A stretch of 64,000 bases of DNA, from assembly GCA_019414205.1 (NCBI GenBank), contig DXML01000009.1, forward strand, positions 124,001 through 188,000, given 5' to 3'. Numbering within the stretch: the first letter of the stretch is position 1; the number at the start of each line of letters is the position of its first letter. The notes beneath the pieces are model-generated. The model searched no databases, was not told the DNA's origin, and worked only from the letters and a program-made list of their open reading frames with translations. This DNA comes from Collinsella sp. Its GTDB lineage: Bacteria; Actinomycetota; Coriobacteriia; Coriobacteriales; Coriobacteriaceae. Of this stretch, positions 20,396-28,934 are shown in pieces. The position numbers were made by a program, and so were the translations under genes.

Positions 20396-21130
20396 ATGTC
20401 CGAGGGCTGGAACATCCTGGTGGTTGATGACGAGCCTCCCATCAGGGCTGAGCTACGCTATCTATTGGAGAAGGACGCGCGCGTGGGGCATATTGCCGAG
20501 GCGGGCAATGTCACCGAGGCCGTGGAGTCGATTCTCTCGAGCAAGCCCGACGTGTTGTTTTTGGACATCACGATGCCCGGCCGCTCGGGAATTGAGCTTG
20601 CCGAGACGCTGCAGAACTTAAAGACGCCGCCGGTGGTTGTGTTTGTGACGGCGTTTGCCGAGTTCGCCGCCGATGCGTATAACCTCGATGCGGTCGACTA
20701 TATCGTCAAGCCGGTCGAGGATGCACGCCTGTCAAAGGCACTCGACAAGATCGAGGCAGCCTTGGGTGCCCGTCGTGTTGTCCACGCTCCGCGCCAGCCT
20801 TTGCGTCTGACGGTGGACCGCGGGGGCAAAAAGGTGTTCATTCCCGCCGCAGACGTTTGCTACTTTGAGGCGCGCGCCGATTTTTGCAACGCCATCTGCG
20901 CCGAGGGAACGTACCTGATCAATGAGTCGATCTCTTCGCTCGAGCGTCGCTTGGACTCCGAGGGCTTTATTCGCGTTCATCGCAGCTACCTGGTCAATTT
21001 GGAAGACGTGCACAATGTTGAGATTGGCTCCACGGGGTTGATGGAGCTCAGGCTCGACCGCGTGAACTCGACGGTACCGGTGTCCCGTCGTCGTGCCGCC
21101 GAGGTCAAGTCGCACCTGGGGCTTGCGTAA
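20396..21130 (+). CDS. LytTR-type response regulator 1
   Basis: 244 residues: receiver domain with phospho-acceptor Asp57 (VLFLDITMPG), acidic pocket DDE near residue 12, and the switch region FVTAFAEFAADAYNLDAVDYIVKPV. A C-terminal LytTR DNA-binding domain follows (KVFIPAADVCYFEARADF ... FIRVHRSYLVNLEDV). It binds direct-repeat promoter sites when phosphorylated. RBS GAGAGAGGA precedes ATG 20396. It forms an operon with the kinase upstream; targets are unknown. Confidence 0.93.
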   Translation: MSEGWNILVVDDEPPIRAELRYLLEKDARVGHIAEAGNVTEAVESILSSKPDVLFLDITMPGRSGIELAETLQNLKTPPVVVFVTAFAEFAADAYNLDAVDYIVKPVEDARLSKALDKIEAALGARRVVHAPRQPLRLTVDRGGKKVFIPAADVCYFEARADFCNAICAEGTYLINESISSLERRLDSEGFIRVHRSYLVNLEDVHNVEIGSTGLMELRLDRVNSTVPVSRRRAAEVKSHLGLA

Positions 21131-21222
21131 GAGGCTTGCGTGCTGTCGTTTACCATCGCAGGTTTGGCATGGGCGCGCGGTGGGCATAATGGGTGGCATC
21201 GAATGAAATCGAAAGGATCATT

Positions 21223-22167
21223 ATGCCCGCGCTTATCACCCATCATCTGTTTGGCGAGGAAAGCATCGACCGTCTTCCGCAGGGCGTCATCACGTCCGAT
21301 GAAGAGCGCATTGCCTTTATCTTGGGCAACCAAGGCCCCGACCCGTTTTTCTTTCACATTCTGACACCGCGTGTTTCCGACTGCACGCTGCTGGCGCAGG
21401 TCATGCATCGGTCGCGCATGTCTCGCCAGTTCGCGTGCCTGCGCGACGGCGTGTCGCATCTGCTGCCGCGCGATGCCAGCTTGGGTCGTGCCTTTGCGCT
21501 GGGCCTGCTGTCTCATTACGTGCTCGACCGCAACGCTCACCCCTTTGTCTATGAGCAGCAGTTTGGCATCGTGGAGTCCGATTCAGAGCTTGAGGATTCG
21601 AGCAGTCAGGTCCATGCCGTGATCGAGAGCGACCTGGATGTACTGATGCTGCAGCTTAAACGCGATGGCGCTACGGTCGACGATTACCCGCCGGCGGGCG
21701 AGATCGTCACCACCGATCGCATCAATCGCGTGGCCGGCGTGCTGATGAGCTATGTTGCCGGACGCGTGTACGGCATTGACATTCCGGCGGGGGAGTACGG
21801 TGCTGCCGTTGCCAATATGCAGCGACTTTACCGCGCGATTGAGCCGGCCGGCTCCGCAAAGACGCGCGCGATCTCGCTGGTTGAGGGCTTGGTGCACGAC
21901 TACTCGCTGCTCGACGGCCTTGCGCACCGCGTGACGACCGAGCTGCCCGAGCGTACCGGCAACCTGGGCCACTTGGCATGGAAGAACCCCTTTACCGATG
22001 AAGTCTCGACCGAGAGCTTCCCCGAGGTCTTTGACCGCGCGCTGCTCGATTACGAGTGCACGGTTGCCCGCTTTATCGAGACCGGCGATATGGAAGCCGT
22101 GACCAACCATGTCAATTACAGCGGTCGCGTGCTCAATGCCGATGAGGAGTTCGACCGCGAGGAATAG
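21223..22167 (+). CDS. Zinc-dependent phospholipase C-like protein
   Basis: 314 residues with the pattern of the Zn_dep_PLPC family: THHLFGEESI near the start, FILGNQGPDPFFFH, and the helix GLLSHYVLDRNAHPFVYEQ, whose His/Asp residues fit metal ligands. No signal peptide, so it is probably cytoplasmic and not a toxin. Family members in anaerobic Gram-positives are widespread and largely uncharacterised. ATG 21223 is used because GAAAGGA precedes it; an upstream in-frame start at 21193 lacks a site. It follows the two-component pair by 92 bp. Confidence 0.8.
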   Translation: MPALITHHLFGEESIDRLPQGVITSDEERIAFILGNQGPDPFFFHILTPRVSDCTLLAQVMHRSRMSRQFACLRDGVSHLLPRDASLGRAFALGLLSHYVLDRNAHPFVYEQQFGIVESDSELEDSSSQVHAVIESDLDVLMLQLKRDGATVDDYPPAGEIVTTDRINRVAGVLMSYVAGRVYGIDIPAGEYGAAVANMQRLYRAIEPAGSAKTRAISLVEGLVHDYSLLDGLAHRVTTELPERTGNLGHLAWKNPFTDEVSTESFPEVFDRALLDYECTVARFIETGDMEAVTNHVNYSGRVLNADEEFDREE

Positions 22168-22214
22168 GGCTCATGCGTGCCCCTTTGCCGAATCCTTACC
22201 GGTGCTTCTGGACA

Positions 22215-22227
22215 ATTGGGGTACGAT
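22215..22227 (+). promoter_or_regulatory. Extended -10 promoter of UMF1 transporter gene
   Basis: TTGGGGTACGAT, with -10 TACGAT at 22222-22227, 42 bp before the start codon. The same GGGGTAC(A/G)(A/C)T form is seen before several other genes in the window. Confidence 0.4.
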
Positions 22228-22268
22228 GAACTAACTGCATATCGGGCAAATACGAAGGGTCCCTGTCC

Positions 22269-23528
22269 ATGAAATACACCAAGCTCGAGCGTAACTGGGT
22301 TATGTACGATGTGGGCAATTCGGCCCTCGTGCTGCTCAATACCTCGGTGGTGCCCATTTACTTTAACGCCATCAATACCGGCGCTTCCTCGGCCGACCTG
22401 GTGGTCGCTTGGGGCAATGCGCAGACGATCGCCTCGCTGGTCATCGCCATGCTCATGCCCATTCTGGGCGCACTTGCCGACTACGCCGGCAACAAGATCA
22501 AGTTCTTCTTGGGCTTCTTCCTCACGGGCCTGGTGCTTTGCCTGGCGCAGGCTATCCCAATGTCCGCCATGGCATTTTTGACCGTGTACGTGCTGTGCAC
22601 CATCGGCCTTAACTCTTCTATGACGTTCTACGACGCCATGCTGCCTGACATTACCACCGACGAGCGCATGGACGCCGTGTCCAGCTCGGGTTATGCCTGG
22701 GGCTACATCGGTTCCACCGTGCCGTTCGTCATCTGCCTGGCGCTCATCATGGGTGGCCCCGCTCTTGGCATCCCCACCATGCTGGCAACGCGTCTGTCGT
22801 TTATCATCACTGGTGCCTGGTGGCTCATCTTTACCCTGCCGCTCATTCGCACCTATAAGCAAAAGTACGGTCGCGAGCGCGGTCCCGAGGACACCATCGG
22901 CCACATCGTGGGCGGTGTGTTCTCCGAGGTCGGACACACCATGCGCGAGATTGCCCACAATAAGACCGTGCTGGTCTACATGATCGCGTTCTTCTTCTAT
23001 ATCGACGGTGTGCACACGGTCATTTCCATGGCCACCAGTTACGGATCGGCCTTGGGCATCGATTCGACGCAGCTGGTGCTGGCGCTGCTCGTTACGCAGT
23101 TCGTGGCCTTTCCGTCCGCCATCATCTACGGCAAGCTCGCCGGACGCGTGGGCACGCTCAACATGATCCTGGTGGCGGTCGCCGCCTACATGGGGATTGT
23201 GCTGTTCGCCGCGTTCTTCCTAAAGACCGCCTTTGAATTCTGGGTGCTTGCCATTATGGTCGGCCTGTTCCAGGGCGGTGTGCAGGCGCTCAGCCGTAGC
23301 TACTTTGGCCGCATTATCCCCAAGGAAAAGTCCAACGAGTACTACGGCTTCTTTGACATCTTTGGTCGTTATGCAAGCGTTATGGGCACCTTCCTGGTGT
23401 CGGTCGTCACCTCGCTGACCGGCAACCCGTCGCTGGGCGTCCTTTCCATTGGCGTGCTGCTGGTCGTTGGCTTTATGCTACTGGTCCGCCTGTCCCGCAT
23501 GACTCGGGCGGCAGAGCATGCCGCATAG
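22269..23528 (+). CDS. MFS transporter, UMF1/Atg22-like family
   Basis: 419-residue twelve-helix membrane protein. YDVGNSALVLLN at the start, DAMLPDITTDERMDAVSSSGYAWGYIGS in the first half, and FFFYIDGVHTVISMATSYG in the second are hallmark segments of the UMF1 family, related to yeast vacuolar amino acid effluxer Atg22. It may export amino acids or another metabolite; the substrate is not predictable. RBS GAAGGG lies before ATG 22269. Followed by a terminator at 23643. Confidence 0.88.
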   Translation: MKYTKLERNWVMYDVGNSALVLLNTSVVPIYFNAINTGASSADLVVAWGNAQTIASLVIAMLMPILGALADYAGNKIKFFLGFFLTGLVLCLAQAIPMSAMAFLTVYVLCTIGLNSSMTFYDAMLPDITTDERMDAVSSSGYAWGYIGSTVPFVICLALIMGGPALGIPTMLATRLSFIITGAWWLIFTLPLIRTYKQKYGRERGPEDTIGHIVGGVFSEVGHTMREIAHNKTVLVYMIAFFFYIDGVHTVISMATSYGSALGIDSTQLVLALLVTQFVAFPSAIIYGKLAGRVGTLNMILVAVAAYMGIVLFAAFFLKTAFEFWVLAIMVGLFQGGVQALSRSYFGRIIPKEKSNEYYGFFDIFGRYASVMGTFLVSVVTSLTGNPSLGVLSIGVLLVVGFMLLVRLSRMTRAAEHAA

Positions 23529-23642
23529 GAGCGAGCGGCTATTGTGCCTGTCCACGGTACTCTTTTGGGGTTATCCGCAATAAACATTGCGACTTGCGAG
23601 CAATGATTTGCCCAAGTGGGTATGATGGAATCAGCTAGGTCG

Positions 23643-23678
23643 CGGGGCGTCGCCTGTGTTTGGCGGCGTCCCGTTTTT
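23643..23678 (+). terminator. Terminator after UMF1 transporter
   Basis: CGGGGCGTCGCC (23643-23654) pairs through two wobble pairs with GGCGGCGTCCCG (23662-23673), followed by TTTTT. It lies downstream of a possible -10 TATGAT (23621-23626), so it could also attenuate the next gene. Confidence 0.6.
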
Positions 23679-23699
23679 GTGTTGCAGGGAGGGTAAGGC

Positions 23700-24887
23700 A
23701 TGAACGCCACGGTCGTGATTCCAACGTATTGGGCGGGCGATGACGCTTGCGCAAACGCCCCTGGCACCTATGACCATTCGACGCGACTCAACGCCGACAA
23801 TCCCGAACTCGACCGCTGCCTGGCCTCGCTTGAGCAGGTGTGCGACATCCCGCGCATCATCCTTTTGGTGGTCTGTCCTGTTTCTGCCACAGCCGATGTG
23901 TCGCTGCGCGTGCACGAGATTGTCGACGCGCATCCCACGCTCAAGGTCACCGTTGTCACCAACACCCAGGCCTCGCGCATCGCAGACCGGGTTGCTCAGA
24001 TCGCGCCCAAGGGTTCGGGCGAGTGCGTGAGCCTGCGAGGCTACGGTGCCATCCGCAACATGGGGCTAGCCTGTGCCGCTGTGCTGGGGCATGACGCGGT
24101 TATCTTTTTGGATGACGATGAGACTGTCATCGACGCCGACTTTATGAAGCGCGCGACCTATGCGTTGGGGCAGCAGACGCGTCAGGGCTTGCCGATCTTG
24201 GTCAAGAGCGGCTATTTCTACGATCGCGACGGCTCGCCGCTGGCTCCCACGGACAAGGCGGGCATCTGCCATCGTTGGTGGACCAAGCGCATCGAGTTCA
24301 ACCGTTGGATGAAAAAGGCGCTCTCGGGCACCCGCATCTCGCGCTCCAACTACGTGTGCGGCGGCCTGATGGCCCTGCACGCCCGCGCCTTTACGCGTGT
24401 GGCCTTTGACCCGTTTATCACCCGCGGCGAGGACTTGGATTACCTCTTTAACATGCGCATGTTTGGCTACGACGTGTGGTTCGATAACGAGTGGACCGTG
24501 CGCCATCTGCCTCCGGAGTCCGAAAAGCGCTCACCGCGCTTTATGCAGGATGTATACCGTTGGTACTACGAACGGGCCAAGTTGACGTTCGCCGCGCATC
24601 AAAAGGAGCTCATTCCCGTTACGGCGGCATCGCTCATGCCCTACCCGGGCCCGTGGATTTCGCGCGAGCTCGACGACCGCGTGCGCAAGACCGCTATGGT
24701 CCGCAGCGTGTTTACCCGCGAGCATGAGGGCTACCTGCGCATCTGGCGCCATGGTATCGACGAGGCAAAGGCCTATGCACGCCAAAACGCTGCAATCTAC
24801 CTGCGTTTCCAGAGCTTTTGGCCCAAGATCATGGACGGGCTTTGGCGTGACGCACAACTGATCAGTATCCTGGAGGGGGCCGAATGA
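23700..24887 (+). CDS. Glycosyltransferase, GT2-like (GT-A fold)
   Basis: 395 residues. Starts with MNATVVIPTYW, the typical nucleotide-binding strand; the metal-binding acidic motif is VIFLDDDETV; a possible catalytic region is ITRGEDLDYLFNMR. No membrane segments, so the enzyme is cytoplasmic or peripheral and uses a nucleotide-sugar donor; the acceptor is unknown. RBS GGGAGGGTAAGG precedes ATG 23700. Its TGA overlaps the ATG of the next kinase gene (ATGA), so the two are translationally coupled, an unusual partnership that may tie cell-surface glycosylation to the signalling system. Confidence 0.85.
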   Translation: MNATVVIPTYWAGDDACANAPGTYDHSTRLNADNPELDRCLASLEQVCDIPRIILLVVCPVSATADVSLRVHEIVDAHPTLKVTVVTNTQASRIADRVAQIAPKGSGECVSLRGYGAIRNMGLACAAVLGHDAVIFLDDDETVIDADFMKRATYALGQQTRQGLPILVKSGYFYDRDGSPLAPTDKAGICHRWWTKRIEFNRWMKKALSGTRISRSNYVCGGLMALHARAFTRVAFDPFITRGEDLDYLFNMRMFGYDVWFDNEWTVRHLPPESEKRSPRFMQDVYRWYYERAKLTFAAHQKELIPVTAASLMPYPGPWISRELDDRVRKTAMVRSVFTREHEGYLRIWRHGIDEAKAYARQNAAIYLRFQSFWPKIMDGLWRDAQLISILEGAE

Positions 24888-26227
24888 TCGACCGCCGCGC
24901 CCAGCGCGATGGTTCAATATCAATCTTTCGCATCATTGCCGTTGCCTGCGCCATTTGCGTGCTGGTGTACTTTATTTTTGCCCTGACGACCGGAATCGAG
25001 CCGATTGCCACGGTGATTGCCTGCGCGCTGCTGTGCATCTTTCTGTGCATCTTTATCTTTTTGACGCTCAATCCCGATTCGGTGCGCTCCCAGTACACCG
25101 AGGAGACGCTCTCGGTGGCCTCGGCCATGCTCGAGGACATTAAGGGCGGTTTGACACAGGAGTCGGCGCGTTTGGTGTGCCAGCGCATTTTGCCCGAGAC
25201 GCGCGCCATGACGGTGGCCATCACCGATGAGGACAACGTGCTTGCCTGCGCGGGCGAGTTTGAGGAAAAACTACTGCCAGATTCTCCCATCCACACGCTT
25301 GCCACACGCTACGTTATCGAACATGGCATCGTGCAGTCGTTCAACCGTATGGTGGATGTCGTGGGCTCGGACGGCTCGCACAACCAAGTCCCCGCCGGCA
25401 TTATCGCCCCCATCAAGGTGGGCGATCGTACCGTCGGCACGCTCAAGTTCTACTACAAGACCCCGCGCGCCGTCGACCGTACCCAGTACGCGCTTGCCTC
25501 GGGCTTTGCCGAGATCTTGTCCACGCAGCTCGCCATCCACGAGCTCGAGGTGCAAAAGGAACTCACAGCGCGCGCCGAGGTGCGTGCGCTGCAGGCGCAG
25601 ATTAACCCGCACTTCCTGTTCAACACGCTGAACACCATTGCATCGTTTACGCGCACCGACCCGCTGAGGGCCCGCGAACTGCTTCGTGAGTTCTCATCGT
25701 TCTATCGCGCCACGCTCGACAACTCGGGATCGCTTATTCCGGTCTCGCGCGAGGTCGCACAGACCAAGCGCTACCTTACCTTTGAGAAGGCCCGCTTTGG
25801 CGAGGACCGCGTGCTTGCGACGTTCGATGTGTCCGAGGACGTGGAAGATACGCTGGTGCCGGCGTTCGTGATCCAGCCGATTGTCGAGAACGCCGTGCGT
25901 CATGGTATGGGCGATGACGACGCCCTGAGGATCGACGTGACCGTTCACCAAGACGGCGAGGATGCAATCTTGATTGCCGTGGCCGATAATGGCGTGGGCA
26001 TGGATGAGGGTACCGCCGCCAGACTGTTTGACGAGCGCTCTGCCCGTCCCGACGCCAGCTCTCCCCAGGGTGGCGGCGCCGGTGTGGCCATGCACAATAT
26101 TTCGGAGCGCATCCATCGCTTTTTTGGGCCGCACTCCTATACGCGTGTCGAATCGGCGCCGGGCAAGGGCACCAAAGTGCTTCTTCATCTTGATTTGTCA
26201 GAGAGCATCTTTGACATTCAAGAGTAA
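24884..26227 (+). CDS. LytS-family sensor histidine kinase 2
   Basis: 447 residues, paralogous in architecture to the kinase at 18969: two membrane segments (about 15-36 and 41-61), GAF-like region (about 75-215), and His_kinase core RALQAQINPHFLFNTLN with His243, N box IQPIVENAVRHGMG and G1 box VADNGVGMD. ATG 24884 overlaps the glycosyltransferase stop by four bases, with GGAGGGGG as RBS inside that gene. The cognate regulator starts 72 bp after its stop. Confidence 0.9.
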   Translation: MIDRRAQRDGSISIFRIIAVACAICVLVYFIFALTTGIEPIATVIACALLCIFLCIFIFLTLNPDSVRSQYTEETLSVASAMLEDIKGGLTQESARLVCQRILPETRAMTVAITDEDNVLACAGEFEEKLLPDSPIHTLATRYVIEHGIVQSFNRMVDVVGSDGSHNQVPAGIIAPIKVGDRTVGTLKFYYKTPRAVDRTQYALASGFAEILSTQLAIHELEVQKELTARAEVRALQAQINPHFLFNTLNTIASFTRTDPLRARELLREFSSFYRATLDNSGSLIPVSREVAQTKRYLTFEKARFGEDRVLATFDVSEDVEDTLVPAFVIQPIVENAVRHGMGDDDALRIDVTVHQDGEDAILIAVADNGVGMDEGTAARLFDERSARPDASSPQGGGAGVAMHNISERIHRFFGPHSYTRVESAPGKGTKVLLHLDLSESIFDIQE

Positions 26228-26299
26228 AATAAAAGGCTACGGGCTCAACGTCATGCGACGGATGCCCGGCGTAGTTAGTTGACGAAAGGTTTTATCCCT

Positions 26300-27016
26300 A
26301 TGCTGCGTGCGATGATTGTGGATGATGAGGCGCCGGCTCGCTCGGAGCTTCGCTTCCTGCTCGAGCAAACGGGCAAGATCGGCACGATCACGGAGGCGTC
26401 GAGCGTCCGCTCCGCCATCGAGATGCTTATGGAAAGTCGCGTGGATGTCGTGTTTCTCGATATCTCGATGCCCGGTGCCTCGGGCCTGCAACTTGCCGAG
26501 GCGCTGCATAAGCTCAAAAATCCGCCGGCGATCGTGTTTGTGACTGCGTATAGCGACCATGCGGTCGAGGCATTCGACGTGGATGCCGTCGATTATCTGA
26601 TGAAGCCGGTCGAGGAAGCTCGCTTGGATCGCGCGATCGAGAAGGTCATGCAACGCGCCAAGCCGGTTACGGACAGCAAAGTGACCATCGAGCGTATCCC
26701 GGTGGAAAAGGGCGGCCGCAAGGTGCTCATTCCCGTGGATGACATCCGCTTTATCATGGCAAAGGACGATTACTCCTGCATCTATACCGTCGATGATCGC
26801 TTTTTGTCGACGACCTCGCTGGCGCAGTTTGAGGCCAAGCTCTGCGACTTTGGCTTCTTCCGTGTTCACCGCCGCTATATCGTCAACTTGGCGTGCGTTA
26901 CGGACGTCGAGACGGTGCCCTCGGGCGCCATCCAGCTGGGCATTACGGGCGTCGACGAGCGCGTGCCGGTTTCGCGCCGCCGCGTCGTGCCGCTCAAGAA
27001 GGCCCTGAGTCTCTAG
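26300..27016 (+). CDS. LytTR-type response regulator 2
   Basis: 238 residues: receiver domain with Asp54 in VVFLDISMPG, acidic DDE at residues 8-10, FVTAYSDHAVEAFDVDAVDYLMKPV, then a LytTR domain (KVLIPVDDIRFIMAKDDYS ... FFRVHRRYIVNLACV). ATG 26300 is used (GAAAGG upstream); a TTG at 26279 is possible but lacks a site. Partner of the kinase immediately upstream. It shares design with the regulator at 20396, so the two systems probably arose by duplication. Confidence 0.92.
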   Translation: MLRAMIVDDEAPARSELRFLLEQTGKIGTITEASSVRSAIEMLMESRVDVVFLDISMPGASGLQLAEALHKLKNPPAIVFVTAYSDHAVEAFDVDAVDYLMKPVEEARLDRAIEKVMQRAKPVTDSKVTIERIPVEKGGRKVLIPVDDIRFIMAKDDYSCIYTVDDRFLSTTSLAQFEAKLCDFGFFRVHRRYIVNLACVTDVETVPSGAIQLGITGVDERVPVSRRRVVPLKKALSL

Positions 27017-27022
27017 CACACT

Positions 27023-27073
27023 GGCCCCGCAGCCCTGTAGACCCATCGTCTGCGGAGCCGTGGGGCCTTTTTT
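27023..27073 (+). terminator. Terminator after second two-component operon
   Basis: GGCCCC (27023-27028) pairs with GGGGCC (27062-27067), with an alternative inner pairing CCGCAG/CTGCGG, followed by six T. Confidence 0.75.
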
Positions 27074-27112
27074 GTATGTATCTGCCGAATCGTTTTTTGC
27101 GGAAGGGATCCC

Positions 27113-27580
27113 ATGAACAGTGCAAGCGCCAAGCGCATCGACATCATCTCGGACACCCACGGCTATTTATCGCCTGCGCTCCTGGACGAGCTTGAGGGCG
27201 CAGACCTGATTATCCACGCCGGCGACCTCACGTCAGAGATGGACTACGAGCACCTATGCACCATCGCCCCCGTGCGGGCCGTACTGGGCAACAACGATTA
27301 CTACCGCGACTACGGCCCCGATGTAGACCGTCTTGCGCTCTTTACCTACGAAGGCCTCAAATTCGCCGTAGCCCACTACCGCGAAGACCTTCCGGTGGGA
27401 TCCGTAGACGTAGCCATCAACGGCCACACCCACGTAACCAAAGAAGCCCAAGTGGGCCGCTGCTTAGTTCTCAACCCGGGCAGCGCTAGCTACCCCAGAG
27501 GCACCCGAGGTCCCACTATGGCCAGGATGCTCGTCAAAGACGGCCATGTCATAAGCACCAAGTTTATTGACTTGGACTAA
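27113..27580 (+). CDS. Metallophosphoesterase, YfcE/MJ0936-type phosphodiesterase
   Basis: 155-residue calcineurin-like phosphoesterase. All metal-binding motifs are present: ISDTHGYL, IIHAGDLTS, VLGNNDYY, and INGHTHVT with a following LNPGSASYPRG typical of the YfcE/MJ0936 group. It likely hydrolyses a phosphodiester (cyclic or nucleotide); the physiological substrate is unknown for most members. RBS GGAAGGGA before ATG 27113; terminator directly after the stop. Confidence 0.9.
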   Translation: MNSASAKRIDIISDTHGYLSPALLDELEGADLIIHAGDLTSEMDYEHLCTIAPVRAVLGNNDYYRDYGPDVDRLALFTYEGLKFAVAHYREDLPVGSVDVAINGHTHVTKEAQVGRCLVLNPGSASYPRGTRGPTMARMLVKDGHVISTKFIDLD

Positions 27581-27588
27581 CCGCAACA

Positions 27589-27625
27589 AAAACGGGGGAT
27601 GCACAATGCATCCCCCGTTTTCTTT
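27589..27625 (+). terminator. Terminator after phosphoesterase
   Basis: Perfect 15-bp stem AAAACGGGGGATGCA (27589-27603) with 27607-27621, loop CAA, followed by a T-rich run. Confidence 0.92.
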
Positions 27626-27738
27626 GAGCCAAAGGTCGAAGTCCAACAAGAACCATCAGACCAACCCCGCCACGGAGAACGGGGCCGTCGAGCCGCGAAG
27701 CGGCGAGGAACAACAACAGCTCGAACAATGTGACGGCA

Positions 27739-27883
27739 GGGAGGGTCTCCGGGGCCGGCGGGCGCGGGTTAAGTTTGTCGCGAGTTCCGCACGCAAAGGA
27801 AAGCACTTAATGTGCTTTCCGTCTTGCGCGGGACTGTAGAGCAGCAAACTTAACCCGCGCCCGCCGGCCCCGGAGACCCTCCC
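27739..27883. repeat. Large palindrome with 39-bp perfect arms
   Basis: 27739-27777 (begins GGGAGGGTCTCCGGGGCCGG, ends GGGTTAAGTTTG) is the exact reverse complement of 27845-27883. The 67-bp centre contains a second hairpin, GGAAAGCAC (27798-27806) with GTGCTTTCC (27812-27820). No coding frame is convincing. It lies just upstream of the tRNA promoter. Confidence 0.9.
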
Positions 27884-27915
27884 GGAGGGACCGAAAAATT
27901 TTTTCAAAAAAGTTG

Positions 27916-27945
27916 TTGCGCGCCGGACAGACTTCTGTGTATACT
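27916..27945 (+). promoter_or_regulatory. Promoter of tRNA-Asp
   Basis: Candidate -35 TTGCGC (27916-27921) and -10 TATACT (27940-27945), spacer 18, about 46 bp before the mature tRNA. Confidence 0.6.
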
Positions 27946-27991
27946 AATCCCCGCAGCGCACGCGAGCGGAAACAAACGCGAACGTCTGCCT

Positions 27992-28069
<78 letters not shown>

Positions 28070-28077
28070 ACGCAATT

Positions 28078-28106
28078 AAAGCCACGTCTTCGGACGTGGC
28101 TTTTTG
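28078..28106 (+). terminator. Terminator after tRNA-Asp
   Basis: GCCACGTC (28081-28088), tetraloop TTCG (28089-28092), GACGTGGC (28093-28100), then TTTTT. Confidence 0.92.
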
Positions 28107-28239
28107 CGTTTGATGCACTTTGTTTCGATAGAACGATCGCCCTGGCGCATCTTCGCCCAGAATCCCCGCCCCTTCGGGAACGCAAGTAAAATCTAATAAG
28201 CATATCTGTCTAAACAACAGCTTTGTTGCGCAACACCTG

Positions 28240-28268
28240 TTCAACGAAGCAGGGGGTTAGGTTATACT
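28240..28268 (+). promoter_or_regulatory. Promoter of the Rrf2 regulator gene
   Basis: -35 TTCAAC (28240-28245) and -10 TATACT (28263-28268), spacer 17. It leaves a ~150-nt leader, long enough for autoregulation by the encoded protein. Confidence 0.55.
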
Positions 28269-28427
28269 AAATTGCACTGTGGGCCGCATCTGATGCATTT
28301 CGCTCCAAGCGCGGCATTCAGTGGATATCCGATTTACCATTTGGATGTCCTGCGGTCATTTAGCGTCTCGACACAAGCTCGGCCCCGGAGCTCGTTCGAG
28401 CTGTTCGTATTCCTTGAAAGGGGAAAA

Positions 28428-28913
28428 ATGGACATATCGAGGAAGACTGATTACGCCCTTCGTATGTTGGCGATGCTTGCCGAGGATCCGGAGCGTTTGC
28501 TTTCTGTTCGCACCGCTGCCGAAGAGGTCAATGTCCCGCATTCGTTTGCCCGTTCGATTCAGCACGGTTTGGTCCAGGCCGGTATTGTGGAGAGCCTGCG
28601 TGGCGTCCACGGTGGCATGCGTCTCAAGGTCAGTCCGGACGACGTTACCATTCGTCAGGTCGTCGAGGCCGTTCAGGGCCCTATGGTTATGAATGATTGC
28701 ACCGCACCCGATGGCGACTGTGCGCGCATGGGCACGTGCTGCTATCATCCCCTGTGGGCCGGAGCTCAAGCATTGATGCGCGACTACCTCGATTCCGTTT
28801 CGCTCGGCGACATCGTCGCTCACCGCCAGTTCCCGGCCGTCGATCCCAAGTTCGCCGACCGCGAAGCGTTTCCCGAGTACGCCACCTGTGCGTATACATG
28901 CCGGGAGGAATAG
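28428..28913 (+). CDS. Rrf2-family transcriptional regulator with Fe-S type cysteines
   Basis: 161 residues. Winged-helix N-terminus typical of Rrf2 (MDISRKTDYALRMLAMLAE, then SVRTAAEEVNVPHSFARSI). The cluster-binding segment has cysteines 91, 98 and 104 (CTAPDGDCARMGTCC), the spacing used by NsrR/IscR/RsrR-type sensors to bind [2Fe-2S] or [4Fe-4S]. It probably senses nitric oxide, oxygen or iron-sulfur status. ATG 28428 follows GAAAGGGG; upstream in-frame starts are rejected because the domain begins exactly here. The adjacent MutY-like glycosylase (21 bp downstream) and rubrerythrin suggest an oxidative-stress regulon. Confidence 0.9.
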   Translation: MDISRKTDYALRMLAMLAEDPERLLSVRTAAEEVNVPHSFARSIQHGLVQAGIVESLRGVHGGMRLKVSPDDVTIRQVVEAVQGPMVMNDCTAPDGDCARMGTCCYHPLWAGAQALMRDYLDSVSLGDIVAHRQFPAVDPKFADREAFPEYATCAYTCREE

Positions 28914-28934
28914 CGCCGCATAAGGAGCATAGAT

